Assembly (NCBI GenBank): GCA_049578985.1
Contig: JBAUMZ010000167.1
Coordinates: 1-9,732 of the forward strand
Direction: 5' to 3'
From: TH5896 sp049578985
Lineage (GTDB): Archaea; Thermoproteota; Nitrososphaeria; Nitrososphaerales; Nitrososphaeraceae
DNA length: 9,732 nucleotides
Position numbers and translations under genes: made by a program. A model generated the notes under the pieces. It searched no databases, had not been told where the DNA came from, and was given only the letters and a program-made list of their open reading frames with translations. Of this stretch, positions 1 through 6,543 are shown piece by piece. The number at the start of each line of letters is the position of its first letter. Within the stretch, counting starts at the first letter, position 1.

Positions 1-96
1 TGTCTCAAACTCAGTCCTAAACTCTGTTCTACCACGGCACTCAGAGTTAATGAGGGCACACACTATCTCACACTTTGCTTTTGAAAATAGCTTCAT
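1..96 (-). CDS. Possible partial hypothetical protein running off the left edge
   Basis: On the minus strand a frame stays open from an ATG at 96 to the window edge (32 codons, no stop), beginning MKLFSKAKCEIVCALIN. It has two cysteines four residues apart (KCEIVC) and a basic/acidic tail. An in-frame TGA lies just upstream, so the ATG at 96 or a GTG about 12 bases before it would be the start. I see no TATA box at the expected distance. An open frame of this length can arise by chance in AT-rich DNA and I recognise no family, so this is a weak candidate. Confidence 0.22.
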   Translation of the reverse strand, partial: MKLFSKAKCEIVCALINSECRGRTEFRTEFET

Positions 97-282
97 TCTG
101 CTAACCACAACCTTTCTTACTCAGAAAATCGGAATAACAGTGGTAACGATTGATACTAGTATCCACCATAACCCCTTAAAGCCTCATTTATATAAACTAG
201 GTAGCTCCCTTTCTTGAATCAAATATGAGATGAGTTTAAAATTGATCGCTGTATTTTTGTCCAAATAGCATATTGTCTGAAG

Positions 283-420
283 TTACTCTTGGACGATTCC
301 GAGCACAGTCTTACATTGCTTACATGAAATCAAATAACATGTAGTGTTGGGAAGCTTTAATTCTTCTGTATCATAACCACCAGATTTGATATCTACTCCG
401 CATTTTGTGCAGTTTGCCAT
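283..420 (-). CDS. 45-aa cysteine-rich zinc-ribbon-like mini-protein
   Basis: This 46-codon frame starts at an ATG (MANCTKCGVDIKSGG) and ends in TAA. It has a CxxC at residues 4-7 (CTKC), a further Cys at 28 and a second CxxC at 33-36 (CKQC). Two CxxC knuckles about 26 residues apart are the geometry of a small zinc ribbon, so Zn2+ binding is likely. The second knuckle is followed by a short hydrophobic strand (TVLGIVQE), typical of such folds. Its role is unknown; mini-ribbons may act as nucleic-acid or protein adaptors. The ordered cysteine pairs within so short a frame argue for a real gene. It is encoded on the same strand as the Cys-rich gene at 697-930 but does not share its CYWCAS motif. 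Confidence 0.65.
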   Translation of the reverse strand: MANCTKCGVDIKSGGYDTEELKLPNTTCYLISCKQCKTVLGIVQE

Positions 421-558
421 TCTATGTATGAATCAAGAATGCGATATCAATCTTTTGTGTATAACTTAGGATGTTATATAGTATAAAATTGTATTATCAA
501 TAGCTAATTCTAGATAGATGCATTAGAACATCGACCCCCGAAGCCAACTCAATACGAA

Positions 559-651
559 CTAATCTGGTGGTACTATTTGTTGTTCAGGTGATTCTTTTTT
601 GTCAACAATACGGTTGCTTCTATAGAATTCCATCTCCATTCCTCGAGTCAC
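559..651 (-). CDS. Possible 30-aa hydrophilic mini-protein
   Basis: This minus-strand frame has three possible starts (GTG 651, ATG 639, ATG 633) and ends at a TAG at 559-561. The product begins VTRGMEMEFYRSNRIVDKKE and ends PEQQIVPPD. It is strongly hydrophilic with no membrane segment and no cysteine. Its composition looks protein-like, but the length is close to chance expectation and no family is recognised. It lies between two small Cys-rich genes on the same strand. Treat it as tentative. Confidence 0.28.
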   Translation of the reverse strand: MTRGMEMEFYRSNRIVDKKESPEQQIVPPD

Positions 652-696
652 ATTATAATGTATTCTGAATTATTCATTTGGTGAGATGGGTATTAG

Positions 697-930
697 CTAT
701 GTATTATGAGATTTACATAGCTGACAACTAAGAACCTGTGATGAAGAATCCAAGTCATCAATACTGAAATAGGACGCACACCAATAACATGAATTGCAAA
801 TTACAAAATAGATTTTATTAATAGGCTGTAATATCCCATCATTACCTCTCTTCTTTACATTAGCGGCATTACGAGATAGCTTGTTTGATTGTAACAAGTC
901 ATACACTAAATTATGTTTAATCATTTCCAT
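697..930 (-). CDS. 77-aa zinc-ribbon-like protein with C-x2-CYWCAS motif
   Basis: This small soluble protein starts at an ATG (MEMIKHNLVYDLLQ). The N-terminal 40 residues are basic and probably helical. The C-terminal half carries cysteines at 45, 48, 51, 69 and 72, as ICNSCYWCAS followed 18 residues later by CQLC. The two CxxC pairs fit a zinc ribbon; the third cysteine inside the first knuckle (CxxCxxC) and the fixed Tyr-Trp between cysteines are distinctive. The gene at 8690-8983 encodes the same core (LCELCYWCAS, then CPIC), so the two are paralogues from one family. The function is unknown; DNA, RNA or protein binding, or metal handling, are all possible. A TATA-like box lies about 43 bp upstream of the ATG, giving a short predicted leader. 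Confidence 0.72.
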   Translation of the reverse strand: MEMIKHNLVYDLLQSNKLSRNAANVKKRGNDGILQPINKIYFVICNSCYWCASYFSIDDLDSSSQVLSCQLCKSHNT

Positions 931-964
931 TATTTCCCTACTCTAAAACTGTATGATCGCAGCT

Positions 965-977
965 TTAATTTTTATAG
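965..977 (-). promoter_or_regulatory. TATA box of the 77-aa zinc-ribbon gene
   Basis: On the minus strand the sequence reads CTATAAAAATTAA. With archaeal spacing of about 26 bp, transcription would begin near 947, leaving a leader of about 17 nt before the ATG at 930. Confidence 0.4.
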
Positions 978-1260
978 GTTATCGTCAACCTAAATTACCT
1001 TGTTACATATCAAATATCTAGTTGAAAAGTTGATAGAGTTTATGAGTGACTTGGCAATATACAACAATCTGCGATGTGACAAGCAAAGTTAGGTCAAAAT
1101 AAATCTAGGAAATGCTTCTATTCGTCTGACAAGCACTAAAACAGTGTTTGTGTCCTACAAACAATAGCAACATTTTGGTTGGAGGTTTACCAATAGAAAG
1201 TATTATCTAGAATCCCAACCTTTGTTCAAATAGTGTCTTTTCCACAATTCAATCTAAACC
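978..1260. other. Intergenic region with no recognised gene
   Basis: This stretch has many stops in all frames; the longest ATG frame seen is a 16-codon one near 1045, too short to support. No tRNA-like fold, long repeat or poly-T tract was seen. It lies downstream of the frameshifted membrane gene and upstream of the zinc-ribbon gene promoter. Confidence 0.5.
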
Positions 1261-1504
1261 TCATGCGCCATGAGTTAAGCTATTAGCAGTTCTTCTTAGT
1301 AATAATGCAAATACAACTGTTACACCTGAAAGCAAACCTGCTGTAAGAAATATTTGATCGTACGAGCCAGTCAATGGATATGATCCTTCGACTCCTTCAA
1401 ATGTCCCGTGATTTTCCAGCCAGTCCAGGCCCAATAGCCATTCCAATAAACAACAATAGTGCGCCGAGTCCCACTGAAATGCGGATTGGTGGTATGTCCT
1501 TATA
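1261..1504 (-). pseudogene. Frameshifted small two-helix membrane protein
   Basis: Two overlapping minus-strand frames encode complementary halves of what looks like one small membrane protein. The first frame, open after a TAA at 1505-1507, reads PPIRISVGLGALLLFIGMAI and ends in TGA soon after GLAGKSRDI. The second, offset by one base, carries DWLENHGTFEGVEGSYPLTG, then a second hydrophobic segment (IFLTAGLLSGVTVVFALLL) and a basic tail ending in TGA at 1261-1263. Joined near 1425, they give about 75-80 residues: helix, short outside loop, helix, RR stop-transfer. One extra base would explain it. A 61-codon frame from a TTG at 1446 is open by itself but would lose the first helix. The gene follows sufB on the same strand. 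It may be a true pseudogene or a one-base assembly error; the family is not recognised. Confidence 0.55.
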
Positions 1505-1573
1505 TTAATTGTCTTAATGGAAGAATCTATAACTAGTTAATCCAAGTTTGAATATGTTTGACTTCATACCAAT

Positions 1574-2983
1574 CTAACCTACAGATCCTTCCATTTCAAG
1601 CTTGACTAATCTATTTAATTCTACTGCATACTCCATTGGCAATTCTTTAGTGAAAGGTTCCATGAAACCCCCTACTATAAGGGATAGCGCATCTGACTCT
1701 GAGAAACCTCTGCTCATCAGGTAGAATATTTGATCTTCGCCTATTCTTCCAACAGTAGCCTCATGAGATATTGTAGCATCTTCCTCGTTAACTTCTACAT
1801 ATGGATAAGTATCCGTCCTAGATATCTCATCAAGAAGAAGTGCATCGCATCGGACATTTGACTTCACAGAATTAGCACCTTTTGCTACATGCAACAGACC
1901 TCTGTATGTAGTTCTACCAGAGTCTTTACTTATTGATTTGCTTGTAATTCTAGATGTTGTATTTGGAGCCATGTGTACTACCTTTGCACCTGCATCTTGA
2001 TGTTGTCCTTTGCCTGCAAATGCTACCGAGATTATCTCAGCATGTGCGTTACGCCCCAGCATATAAACACCAGGATATTTCATGGTTAATCTACTACCGA
2101 GGTTTCCATCAACCCATTCTACTGTTGCATTTTCATAAGCATAAGCTCGCTTTGTTACCAAATTATACACATCTCTGCTCCAGTTTTGAATTGTAGTATA
2201 TCTTATCTTTGCGCCCTTCTTTGCAATTAGTTCTACTACAGCAGAATGGAGTGATTCTGTGGAATAGATTGGCGCAGTACAGCCTTCGATATAGTGTATC
2301 TCAGAACCTTCATCAGCTATAATTAACGTTCTCTCAAATTGTCCGATATTTTCTGCGTTTATTCTAAAATAAGCTTGTAATGGAAGATCAACCTTGACAT
2401 TAGGAGGAACATATATGAAGGATCCGCCAGACCAAACAGCACTATTTAAAGCAGCAAATTTGTTATCCTCTGGAGGTATTATTTTTCCAAAGAATTTTTT
2501 CATTAAATCTGGTTGCTGTTTTACAGCAGTATCAGTATCAATGAATATAACACCTTGCTTTGTTAGGTCGTCACGCAAATTGTGATATACTACTTCTGAT
2601 TCATATTGAGCACCCACTCCAGCCAGGAACTTTCTTTCTGCCTCCGGAATTCCTAACTTCTCAAAGGTGTTTCTCACAGATTCAGGAACATCGTTCCAGC
2701 TCTTTTGCTGTTTTTCTGCTGCTTTTGCATAATAATATATATTCTGAAAATCAATTTTTGAAAGATTTCCGCCCCAATTCGGAACTGGCTTACTCATAAA
2801 AGTATCATATGAACGTAATCTAAACTTCCTCATCCATTCTGGTTCGTCTTTCAGCCTGCTTATTTCTTCAACTGTTTCTCTCGCAAGCCCTTTCTTGCTC
2901 AAATAGACATACTTATCGATAGAATCTTTAAAATCATACTTACTATAATCCATATTTAAATTAGATTTGAGAGCCATATACAT
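1574..2983 (-). CDS. sufB: Fe-S cluster assembly scaffold protein SufB
   Basis: SufB builds nascent [Fe-S] clusters in the cytoplasm as part of the SufBCD complex, with SufC supplying ATPase activity. At 469 residues the length matches family members. The N-terminal helical part contains EPEWMRKFRLRSYD (47-60) and PVPNWGG. The beta-helical core has SAVWSGGSFIYVPPNVKVDL (181-200), and the C-terminal family signature runs through SKDSGRTTYRGLL (352-364) and HEATVGRIGEDQIFYLMSRG (407-426). Cys379 (RCDALL) aligns with the catalytic cysteine of E. coli SufB (Cys405), and His407-Glu408 with its His-Glu pair; Cys235 is the only other cysteine. The frame could start at ATG 2983, ATG 2977 (MALKSNL) or ATG 2953. 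A TATA box centred near 3004 is 27 bp from 2977, which favours a leaderless start there (467 aa). No sufC or sufD lies within the window, so the gene appears to be transcribed alone, divergent from TFB. Confidence 0.95.
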   Translation of the reverse strand: MYMALKSNLNMDYSKYDFKDSIDKYVYLSKKGLARETVEEISRLKDEPEWMRKFRLRSYDTFMSKPVPNWGGNLSKIDFQNIYYYAKAAEKQQKSWNDVPESVRNTFEKLGIPEAERKFLAGVGAQYESEVVYHNLRDDLTKQGVIFIDTDTAVKQQPDLMKKFFGKIIPPEDNKFAALNSAVWSGGSFIYVPPNVKVDLPLQAYFRINAENIGQFERTLIIADEGSEIHYIEGCTAPIYSTESLHSAVVELIAKKGAKIRYTTIQNWSRDVYNLVTKRAYAYENATVEWVDGNLGSRLTMKYPGVYMLGRNAHAEIISVAFAGKGQHQDAGAKVVHMAPNTTSRITSKSISKDSGRTTYRGLLHVAKGANSVKSNVRCDALLLDEISRTDTYPYVEVNEEDATISHEATVGRIGEDQIFYLMSRGFSESDALSLIVGGFMEPFTKELPMEYAVELNRLVKLEMEGSVG

Positions 2984-2999
2984 ACAGGCGCGTTTAGCT

Positions 3000-3008
3000 T
3001 ATTTAAAC
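3000..3008 (-). promoter_or_regulatory. TATA box of sufB
   Basis: The minus strand reads GTTTAAATA. Its centre is 27 bp upstream of the ATG at 2977 and 21 bp upstream of the ATG at 2983. This predicts a leaderless or near-leaderless transcript and helps decide the sufB start. Confidence 0.5.
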
Positions 3009-3248
3009 ACGATTAAGTAGCTATCTTTACTATTTTTAGAAATGGCTCTGCCAGAGCACACATACATAAACTTTGCTTTAGTATCGCCTGTTGTGGCATT
3101 AACATATCGTCGAATTATGATAAGAAGATAACAAGACTAAATATTTCAGTATTTAAAAGGTTTATAGTATATAACCAAAAACTCTAATCACCAGAAAGGA
3201 TTTGTCATAAACATACTAAATCATACAATAAAAAGGGCTTCACAAAGT
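3009..3248. other. Divergent intergenic region between sufB and TFB
   Basis: About 300 bp separate the divergent sufB and TFB genes. The region is very AT-rich and holds no supported gene. Besides the sufB TATA box and the proximal TFB candidate at 3249-3258, a second TATA-like tract on the plus strand (TTTATAGTATATAA, about 3160-3173) could drive a longer TFB leader. Confidence 0.4.
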
Positions 3249-3258
3249 AATAAATACC
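3249..3258 (+). promoter_or_regulatory. Probable TATA box of the TFB gene
   Basis: The sequence TAATAAATAC is centred about 36 bp before the ATG at 3290, which would place the transcription start near 3280 with a leader of about 10 nt. Another AT-rich tract at about 3160-3173 is an alternative. Confidence 0.35.
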
Positions 3259-3289
3259 TTATTTGAGCAGCTTATTATAGACGTTCATA

Positions 3290-4336
3290 ATGATCACTTA
3301 TTATAATTCTTCTATTTCTGAAGATGATAAGTATTCCCATTTATCATCAGATTTAGCGGATTTAAAATGTACTAACTGTAATACGACAAAAGTACAAAAT
3401 GATGTAAAACCGCAATTTAATCAAACACGAACAATCGCAGATTATGAATCAGGAGAGATTATTTGCAGTATATGCGGAATGGTAATTTCAGACAAAATTC
3501 AGTCCAATGGTCCAGAATGGCATAATTTTGAGCAAAGTGGAATAATAATTGGCAATAGCGCTGAGACTAGCTCTCTTGGAAAACGCCGTGTTTCCACTTC
3601 ATCTCTTGCTCGTCACGATAAGGGACTATACACAGTCATAGGAGAAAGAGATAGCGATGCATATGGAAGGCAACTTGATCCATTAGTTCGCCATTCTATG
3701 CACAAACTAAGAATGTATGATGTGAGGACTCAAACAACTTTTAGGGATAGAAATCGGAGAAGAGCATTTATTGAATTGTATAAACTGAAAGATAAAATAG
3801 GTCTTTCTGACGCTATAATTGAAAAAACTGCTTATATATATAGAAAGGCAGAGAAAAGAGGGATAATTAAAGGCAGAACCATCCCCTCTATCTTGGCCGC
3901 TTCTCTTTACATGGCATGTAGAGAAATGACAGTCCCAAAGACATTAAAGGAGATAGCAAAAGCAAGTAATATTAGATTAAAAACATTATCCAAGGATTAT
4001 CGATTATTGTTAACAGAACTCGATCTAAAGGTCCCAAATAACGATCTAATGTATTATGTATTCAAGATTGGAAACGCCCTTCCTACGAGTGAAAAAACTA
4101 AACGGAGAGCAATAGAACTTGGAGACATTCTTAATAAAAAAGATAGAAACACGTATACTTCGGGGAAAGATCCAATGGGTCTTGCCGCAACAGTTCTATT
4201 TGTGGCGTCTGCTAATAATGGTGAAAATATGACTCAGAGGGAGATAGCCACTGCTGCCGGATTGACCACTGTAACAATAAGGTGCAGACTAAAGGAGATT
4301 AGTAAATACCTAGAATCATTTGATAACCAAGAATAA
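3290..4336 (+). CDS. tfb: Transcription initiation factor IIB (TFB)
   Basis: TFB joins TBP at the promoter and recruits archaeal RNA polymerase. The 348-aa product shows the full architecture. An N-terminal zinc ribbon has cysteines 27/30 (CTNC) and 59/62 (CSICGMVI) inside the hallmark YESGEIICSICG. The B-reader/linker region includes PEWHNF (75-80). Two cyclin-like repeats follow (about 130-235 and 245-345); the first contains GRTIPSILAASLYMACRE (195-212) and the second DPMGLAATVLF (294-304) with the BRE-reading helix-turn-helix TQREIATAAGLTTVTIRCR (315-333). The first ~25 residues, before the ribbon, are Ser/Asp-rich, and the spacing between the two CxxC pairs (28 residues) is wider than in many TFBs. 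Thaumarchaea usually carry several TFB paralogues, so this may be a specialised rather than a housekeeping copy. The gene is monocistronic and followed by a T-tract. Confidence 0.95.
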   Translation: MITYYNSSISEDDKYSHLSSDLADLKCTNCNTTKVQNDVKPQFNQTRTIADYESGEIICSICGMVISDKIQSNGPEWHNFEQSGIIIGNSAETSSLGKRRVSTSSLARHDKGLYTVIGERDSDAYGRQLDPLVRHSMHKLRMYDVRTQTTFRDRNRRRAFIELYKLKDKIGLSDAIIEKTAYIYRKAEKRGIIKGRTIPSILAASLYMACREMTVPKTLKEIAKASNIRLKTLSKDYRLLLTELDLKVPNNDLMYYVFKIGNALPTSEKTKRRAIELGDILNKKDRNTYTSGKDPMGLAATVLFVASANNGENMTQREIATAAGLTTVTIRCRLKEISKYLESFDNQE

Positions 4337-4386
4337 TGAGAAATCGTAAGAATCAATAAATACCAAGAATACTGGGATCAAAACCT

Positions 4387-4397
4387 ATTATTTTTTT
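4387..4397 (+). terminator. Poly-T terminator after TFB
   Basis: A run ending in seven T residues (TATTATTTTTTT region) lies about 50 bp after the TFB stop codon. Archaeal RNA polymerase terminates at such T-tracts without needing a hairpin. Confidence 0.5.
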
Positions 4398-4499
4398 ACC
4401 TGGTTTTGGCGAGACTTTAAAGTGTTTTAAAAAATTTACGAGGTTCCAAAAGTTAGAGTTCCATTAGACATTCTGTTCCAGATAGCAGAACCTGGCAGT

Positions 4500-4512
4500 A
4501 GACATAGTGTCT
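4500..4512 (+). promoter_or_regulatory. Palindrome abutting a TATA box, possible operator
   Basis: AGACATAGTGTCT is a perfect 5-bp inverted repeat (AGACA/TGTCT) around a 3-base centre. It overlaps the first two bases of the TATA box of the 4543 gene, so it sits exactly where TFB contacts BRE. A bound regulator would interfere with or assist TFB. A further half-like TAGACA lies about 25 bp upstream. Confidence 0.4.
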
Positions 4513-4519
4513 AAATAAG
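4511..4519 (+). promoter_or_regulatory. TATA box of the 104-aa gene
   Basis: CTAAATAAG is centred 28 bp upstream of the ATG at 4543, which predicts a leaderless transcript starting at or next to that codon. Confidence 0.5.
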
Positions 4520-4542
4520 TTGTCGATCATCATTATATTGGT

Positions 4543-4857
4543 ATGATGAGTCAGCAACAACTATTAAAACAGGAACTGACTACCTCTCAAATCCTACGTG
4601 TCTATGGAAAACAGTTTGCGCAGACAAAAAAGGGGTATTCTGATGGACTTACCGGAAGATGTGCAATAGGTGTGGTCATGTCTTTTTATGGTTGGAATGG
4701 TAAAGATGATTCTGATGCTCCAAATCGATTATCGGATGCGTTATTTGCACTAGGACATGATGGTTTTGACGAAAATTTAATCATTAGACTAAATGATTCT
4801 GGTGCTACATTCGATGAAATAGCAGATTATCTGGACAGAATTGACAAGAGGTATTAA
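4543..4857 (+). CDS. 104-aa hypothetical protein (GRCAIG / LNDSG motifs)
   Basis: This soluble, helical, acidic protein has two clear blocks. GRCAIGVVMSFYGWNGK (38-54) contains its only cysteine (Cys40). IIRLNDSGATFDEIADYL (80-97) ends in an amphipathic helix. Between them is a region rich in Asp and Leu (DSDAPNRLSDALFALGH). These blocks resemble a small-protein type I recall from other archaea and bacteria (a GRCA-G motif followed by LND.G..F.EIA), but I cannot assign a function. Two adjacent ATGs (4543, 4546) exist; the TATA position favours the first. No membrane segment or signal peptide is seen. The gene stands alone; the palindrome over its promoter suggests specific regulation. Confidence 0.8.
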   Translation: MMSQQQLLKQELTTSQILRVYGKQFAQTKKGYSDGLTGRCAIGVVMSFYGWNGKDDSDAPNRLSDALFALGHDGFDENLIIRLNDSGATFDEIADYLDRIDKRY

Positions 4858-4941
4858 CTCAGCCAGCTAATTTGATCTCTGAATATACCTTTCGTTACTG
4901 AAGCTTTTGTGACGGGCCCTCAATGAATATGCGATAGGAAT

Positions 4942-5186
4942 TAGCAGGTATCCGTCAGTTTGAATGGCTTGCCTCTAAAAATTTCCGTCGTGATCTACTA
5001 CTGATGTCCTTGGGCTCGGTGATATTAGTCAGCACTATGGTACAGGCTTCAGCTAATCGAACTGTTATTAAAAATATGTCTACACCTAGTGTAATTGCTT
5101 CAACAAAACCGGTGCCAAGCTACTACTACAACTACCATCTCAGTTGGTCCCTGTTTTGTTATTCTTCCTGTCCACATCGCAAATGA
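4942..5186 (+). pseudogene. Possible coding remnant in the TFB-cyclase gap
   Basis: A plus-strand frame, open after a TAG just before 4942, reads RQFEWLASKNFRRDLLLMSL and continues through a hydrophobic GSVILVSTMVQ to a Ser/Thr/Pro-rich part before stopping at 5186. An ATG at 5004 would give 60 residues. From about 5120 a neighbouring frame looks more protein-like (TTTTTISVGPCFVILPVHIA). This pattern could be a decayed gene with a frameshift, but there is no recognisable family and no promoter, so it may be chance. Confidence 0.2.
4946..4978 (+). repeat. Degenerate direct repeat, copy 1
   Basis: This copy begins AGGTATCCGTCAGTTTGA and ends GCCTCTAA, with 7 bases between the two conserved blocks. 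The first block matches copy 2 (5288-5336) at 16 of 18 positions, the second at 8 of 8, and both copies are followed by a similar AAATT-CC tail. Confidence 0.5.
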
Positions 5187-5384
5187 TATCAAATCTGCAA
5201 GATAGCATACCTTCAAGTAACATATCGACTTTTGACTAGGGTAACTCATCTTTCCCCGCTAAAGATCTCAATTTAAATGCATTCAAAAGGTATCCGTCCG
5301 CTTGATCCGTCGCGATTGCTATTTACTAGCCTCTAATGAAATTCCCAAGATAGAGTGAGAATGTGCACAAAGCGAATGTTATGA
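5187..5384. other. Intergenic region upstream of the cyclase
   Basis: No supported coding frame was seen here. It contains the second copy of the degenerate repeat at 5288-5336 and leads into the cyclase TATA box. Confidence 0.4.
5288..5336 (+). repeat. Degenerate direct repeat, copy 2
   Basis: This copy begins AGGTATCCGTCCGCTTGA and ends GCCTCTAA, with 23 bases between blocks instead of 7. It lies 342 bp downstream of copy 1 in the same orientation and about 50 bp before the cyclase TATA box. Confidence 0.5.
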
Positions 5385-5394
5385 ATTAAATACC
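5385..5394 (+). promoter_or_regulatory. TATA box of the cyclase gene
   Basis: ATTAAATACC places the transcription start near 5415. This leaves about 10 nt before the TTG at 5425 but about 75 nt before the first in-frame ATG at 5491, and therefore favours the TTG start. Confidence 0.45.
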
Positions 5395-5424
5395 ATTTAG
5401 CGGCTTTGAGGGTAGTGTCTGTAT

Positions 5425-6543
5425 TTGCGTACTAAGGAATACCGTCGTAATCGATCTAGGAGAGACAAGACGTCAACAGAGGATGGAGAAATGACTGCAG
5501 AAGGGAAACCACTGTCATATCAGCAACAGACAGTACTAAATCTCTATAACAGTGGAATACCTCACGAGATAATTGCAATTCAATTAGATGTAAGCAAACA
5601 ACAAGTCATTAGTATCTTAAAAAAAGTAACAATGGATAATAAAAGAAAAGAAAGATCTGTCAAAAAGATTTCCGAATCTTCTTCTATAGGTATGTTTTAT
5701 CTTGATGCAGTAGTAGATATTGAGACGTCAATTAGGGATGCTCAGGCGAGGATGTGGAAAGCACTAAAGTGGGAGCCCAAATTTGACATACCATTAGAAC
5801 AAACAACAGAAATACTTGACAAATTTTCTAACTCCAAGATCATATTAGTCATTTTGCATGTAGATCTAGTCGGATCAACAAAACTATCAATGACTTTGCC
5901 TACTGAGAAACTTGCAACTATAGTACAAGCCTTTACGCAAGAAATGTCCTCACTTATATCTACATATGGTGGACATGTCTTTAAATATGTGGGAGATGCG
6001 CTCTTGGCATTCTTTGTTATAAGTGATGGTAACCTGTATTTGCCATGTGCTAATGCAATTAATTGTGCTCGAGCTATGATTAGAGTCATGCAAGATGGAA
6101 TTAATCCTATTTTAAATGACTCCGATTATCCTGAAATGGGAATTCGTATTGGTGTTGATATCGGAGAAAATATGGTCGTAGAGTATGGCTGGAGCACTAA
6201 TGCCTATACTATTATCCATGATAATACTCGTGGTTACAACTATACGAACAATAAAAGCTATAACGACGAAAGAAAAACGAAAGACATATCAAATGATGGC
6301 ACAATAATCAGAAAACCTCATCTTGATATTCTAGGATATACAATTAGTATAGCAGCTAAAATGACAGGGTTTGCAGGCCACAACCAAATTATAATTGGAC
6401 AATCTGTATATGAGATCGTAGATCCTGCAATCAGGAACAGATTCATAAAAATGAGGGTCAAAGACGAAGATTGGAACTACATTAATCCATCCACAGGAAC
6501 TATATACAGTTTGTATTGCAGTATCGAACGGTCGTCCAAATGA
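5425..6543 (+). CDS. HTH plus class III adenylate/guanylate cyclase domain protein
   Basis: Class III cyclases make cAMP or cGMP from the NTP using two metal-binding aspartates at a dimer interface. Residues 31-68 form a sigma-70-region-4/LuxR-like helix-turn-helix (LSYQQQTVLNLYNSGIPHEI, then QLDVSKQQVISILKK). The cyclase domain spans about 137-372. Asp147 (HVDLVGSTK) and Asp191 (FKYVGDALLAFF) are the metal ligands, Lys187 fits the adenine-contacting lysine, and Asp301 (LDILGYT) its partner, so ATP is the likelier substrate. In the helix that should read G-x-x-V-N-x-A-x-R, the Asn is Ser308 and the Arg is Lys312 (GYTISIAAKM), so transition-state contacts are changed. Residues about 256-298 are a Tyr/Asn/Asp-rich insertion before the conserved PHLDILGY. 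There are no membrane segments. The start is TTG 5425 (372 aa) or ATG 5491 (MTAEGKPLS, 350 aa). The HTH suggests coupling of nucleotide signalling to transcription. Confidence 0.88.
   Translation: MRTKEYRRNRSRRDKTSTEDGEMTAEGKPLSYQQQTVLNLYNSGIPHEIIAIQLDVSKQQVISILKKVTMDNKRKERSVKKISESSSIGMFYLDAVVDIETSIRDAQARMWKALKWEPKFDIPLEQTTEILDKFSNSKIILVILHVDLVGSTKLSMTLPTEKLATIVQAFTQEMSSLISTYGGHVFKYVGDALLAFFVISDGNLYLPCANAINCARAMIRVMQDGINPILNDSDYPEMGIRIGVDIGENMVVEYGWSTNAYTIIHDNTRGYNYTNNKSYNDERKTKDISNDGTIIRKPHLDILGYTISIAAKMTGFAGHNQIIIGQSVYEIVDPAIRNRFIKMRVKDEDWNYINPSTGTIYSLYCSIERSSK

Noticed and set aside
1196..1222. Imperfect inverted repeat GGTTGG...CCAACC around 1179-1221
   Set aside because: Six-base arms with a long AT-rich loop are weak and have no context supporting a terminator or operator.
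1954..2799. Three plus-strand ORFs of 63-80 codons inside sufB
   Set aside because: They are antisense to a strongly conserved gene and have no protein-like composition or promoter.
5742..6089. 115-codon minus-strand ORF inside the cyclase gene
   Set aside because: It is the shadow of the conserved cyclase core; its open frame follows from codon bias of the sense strand.
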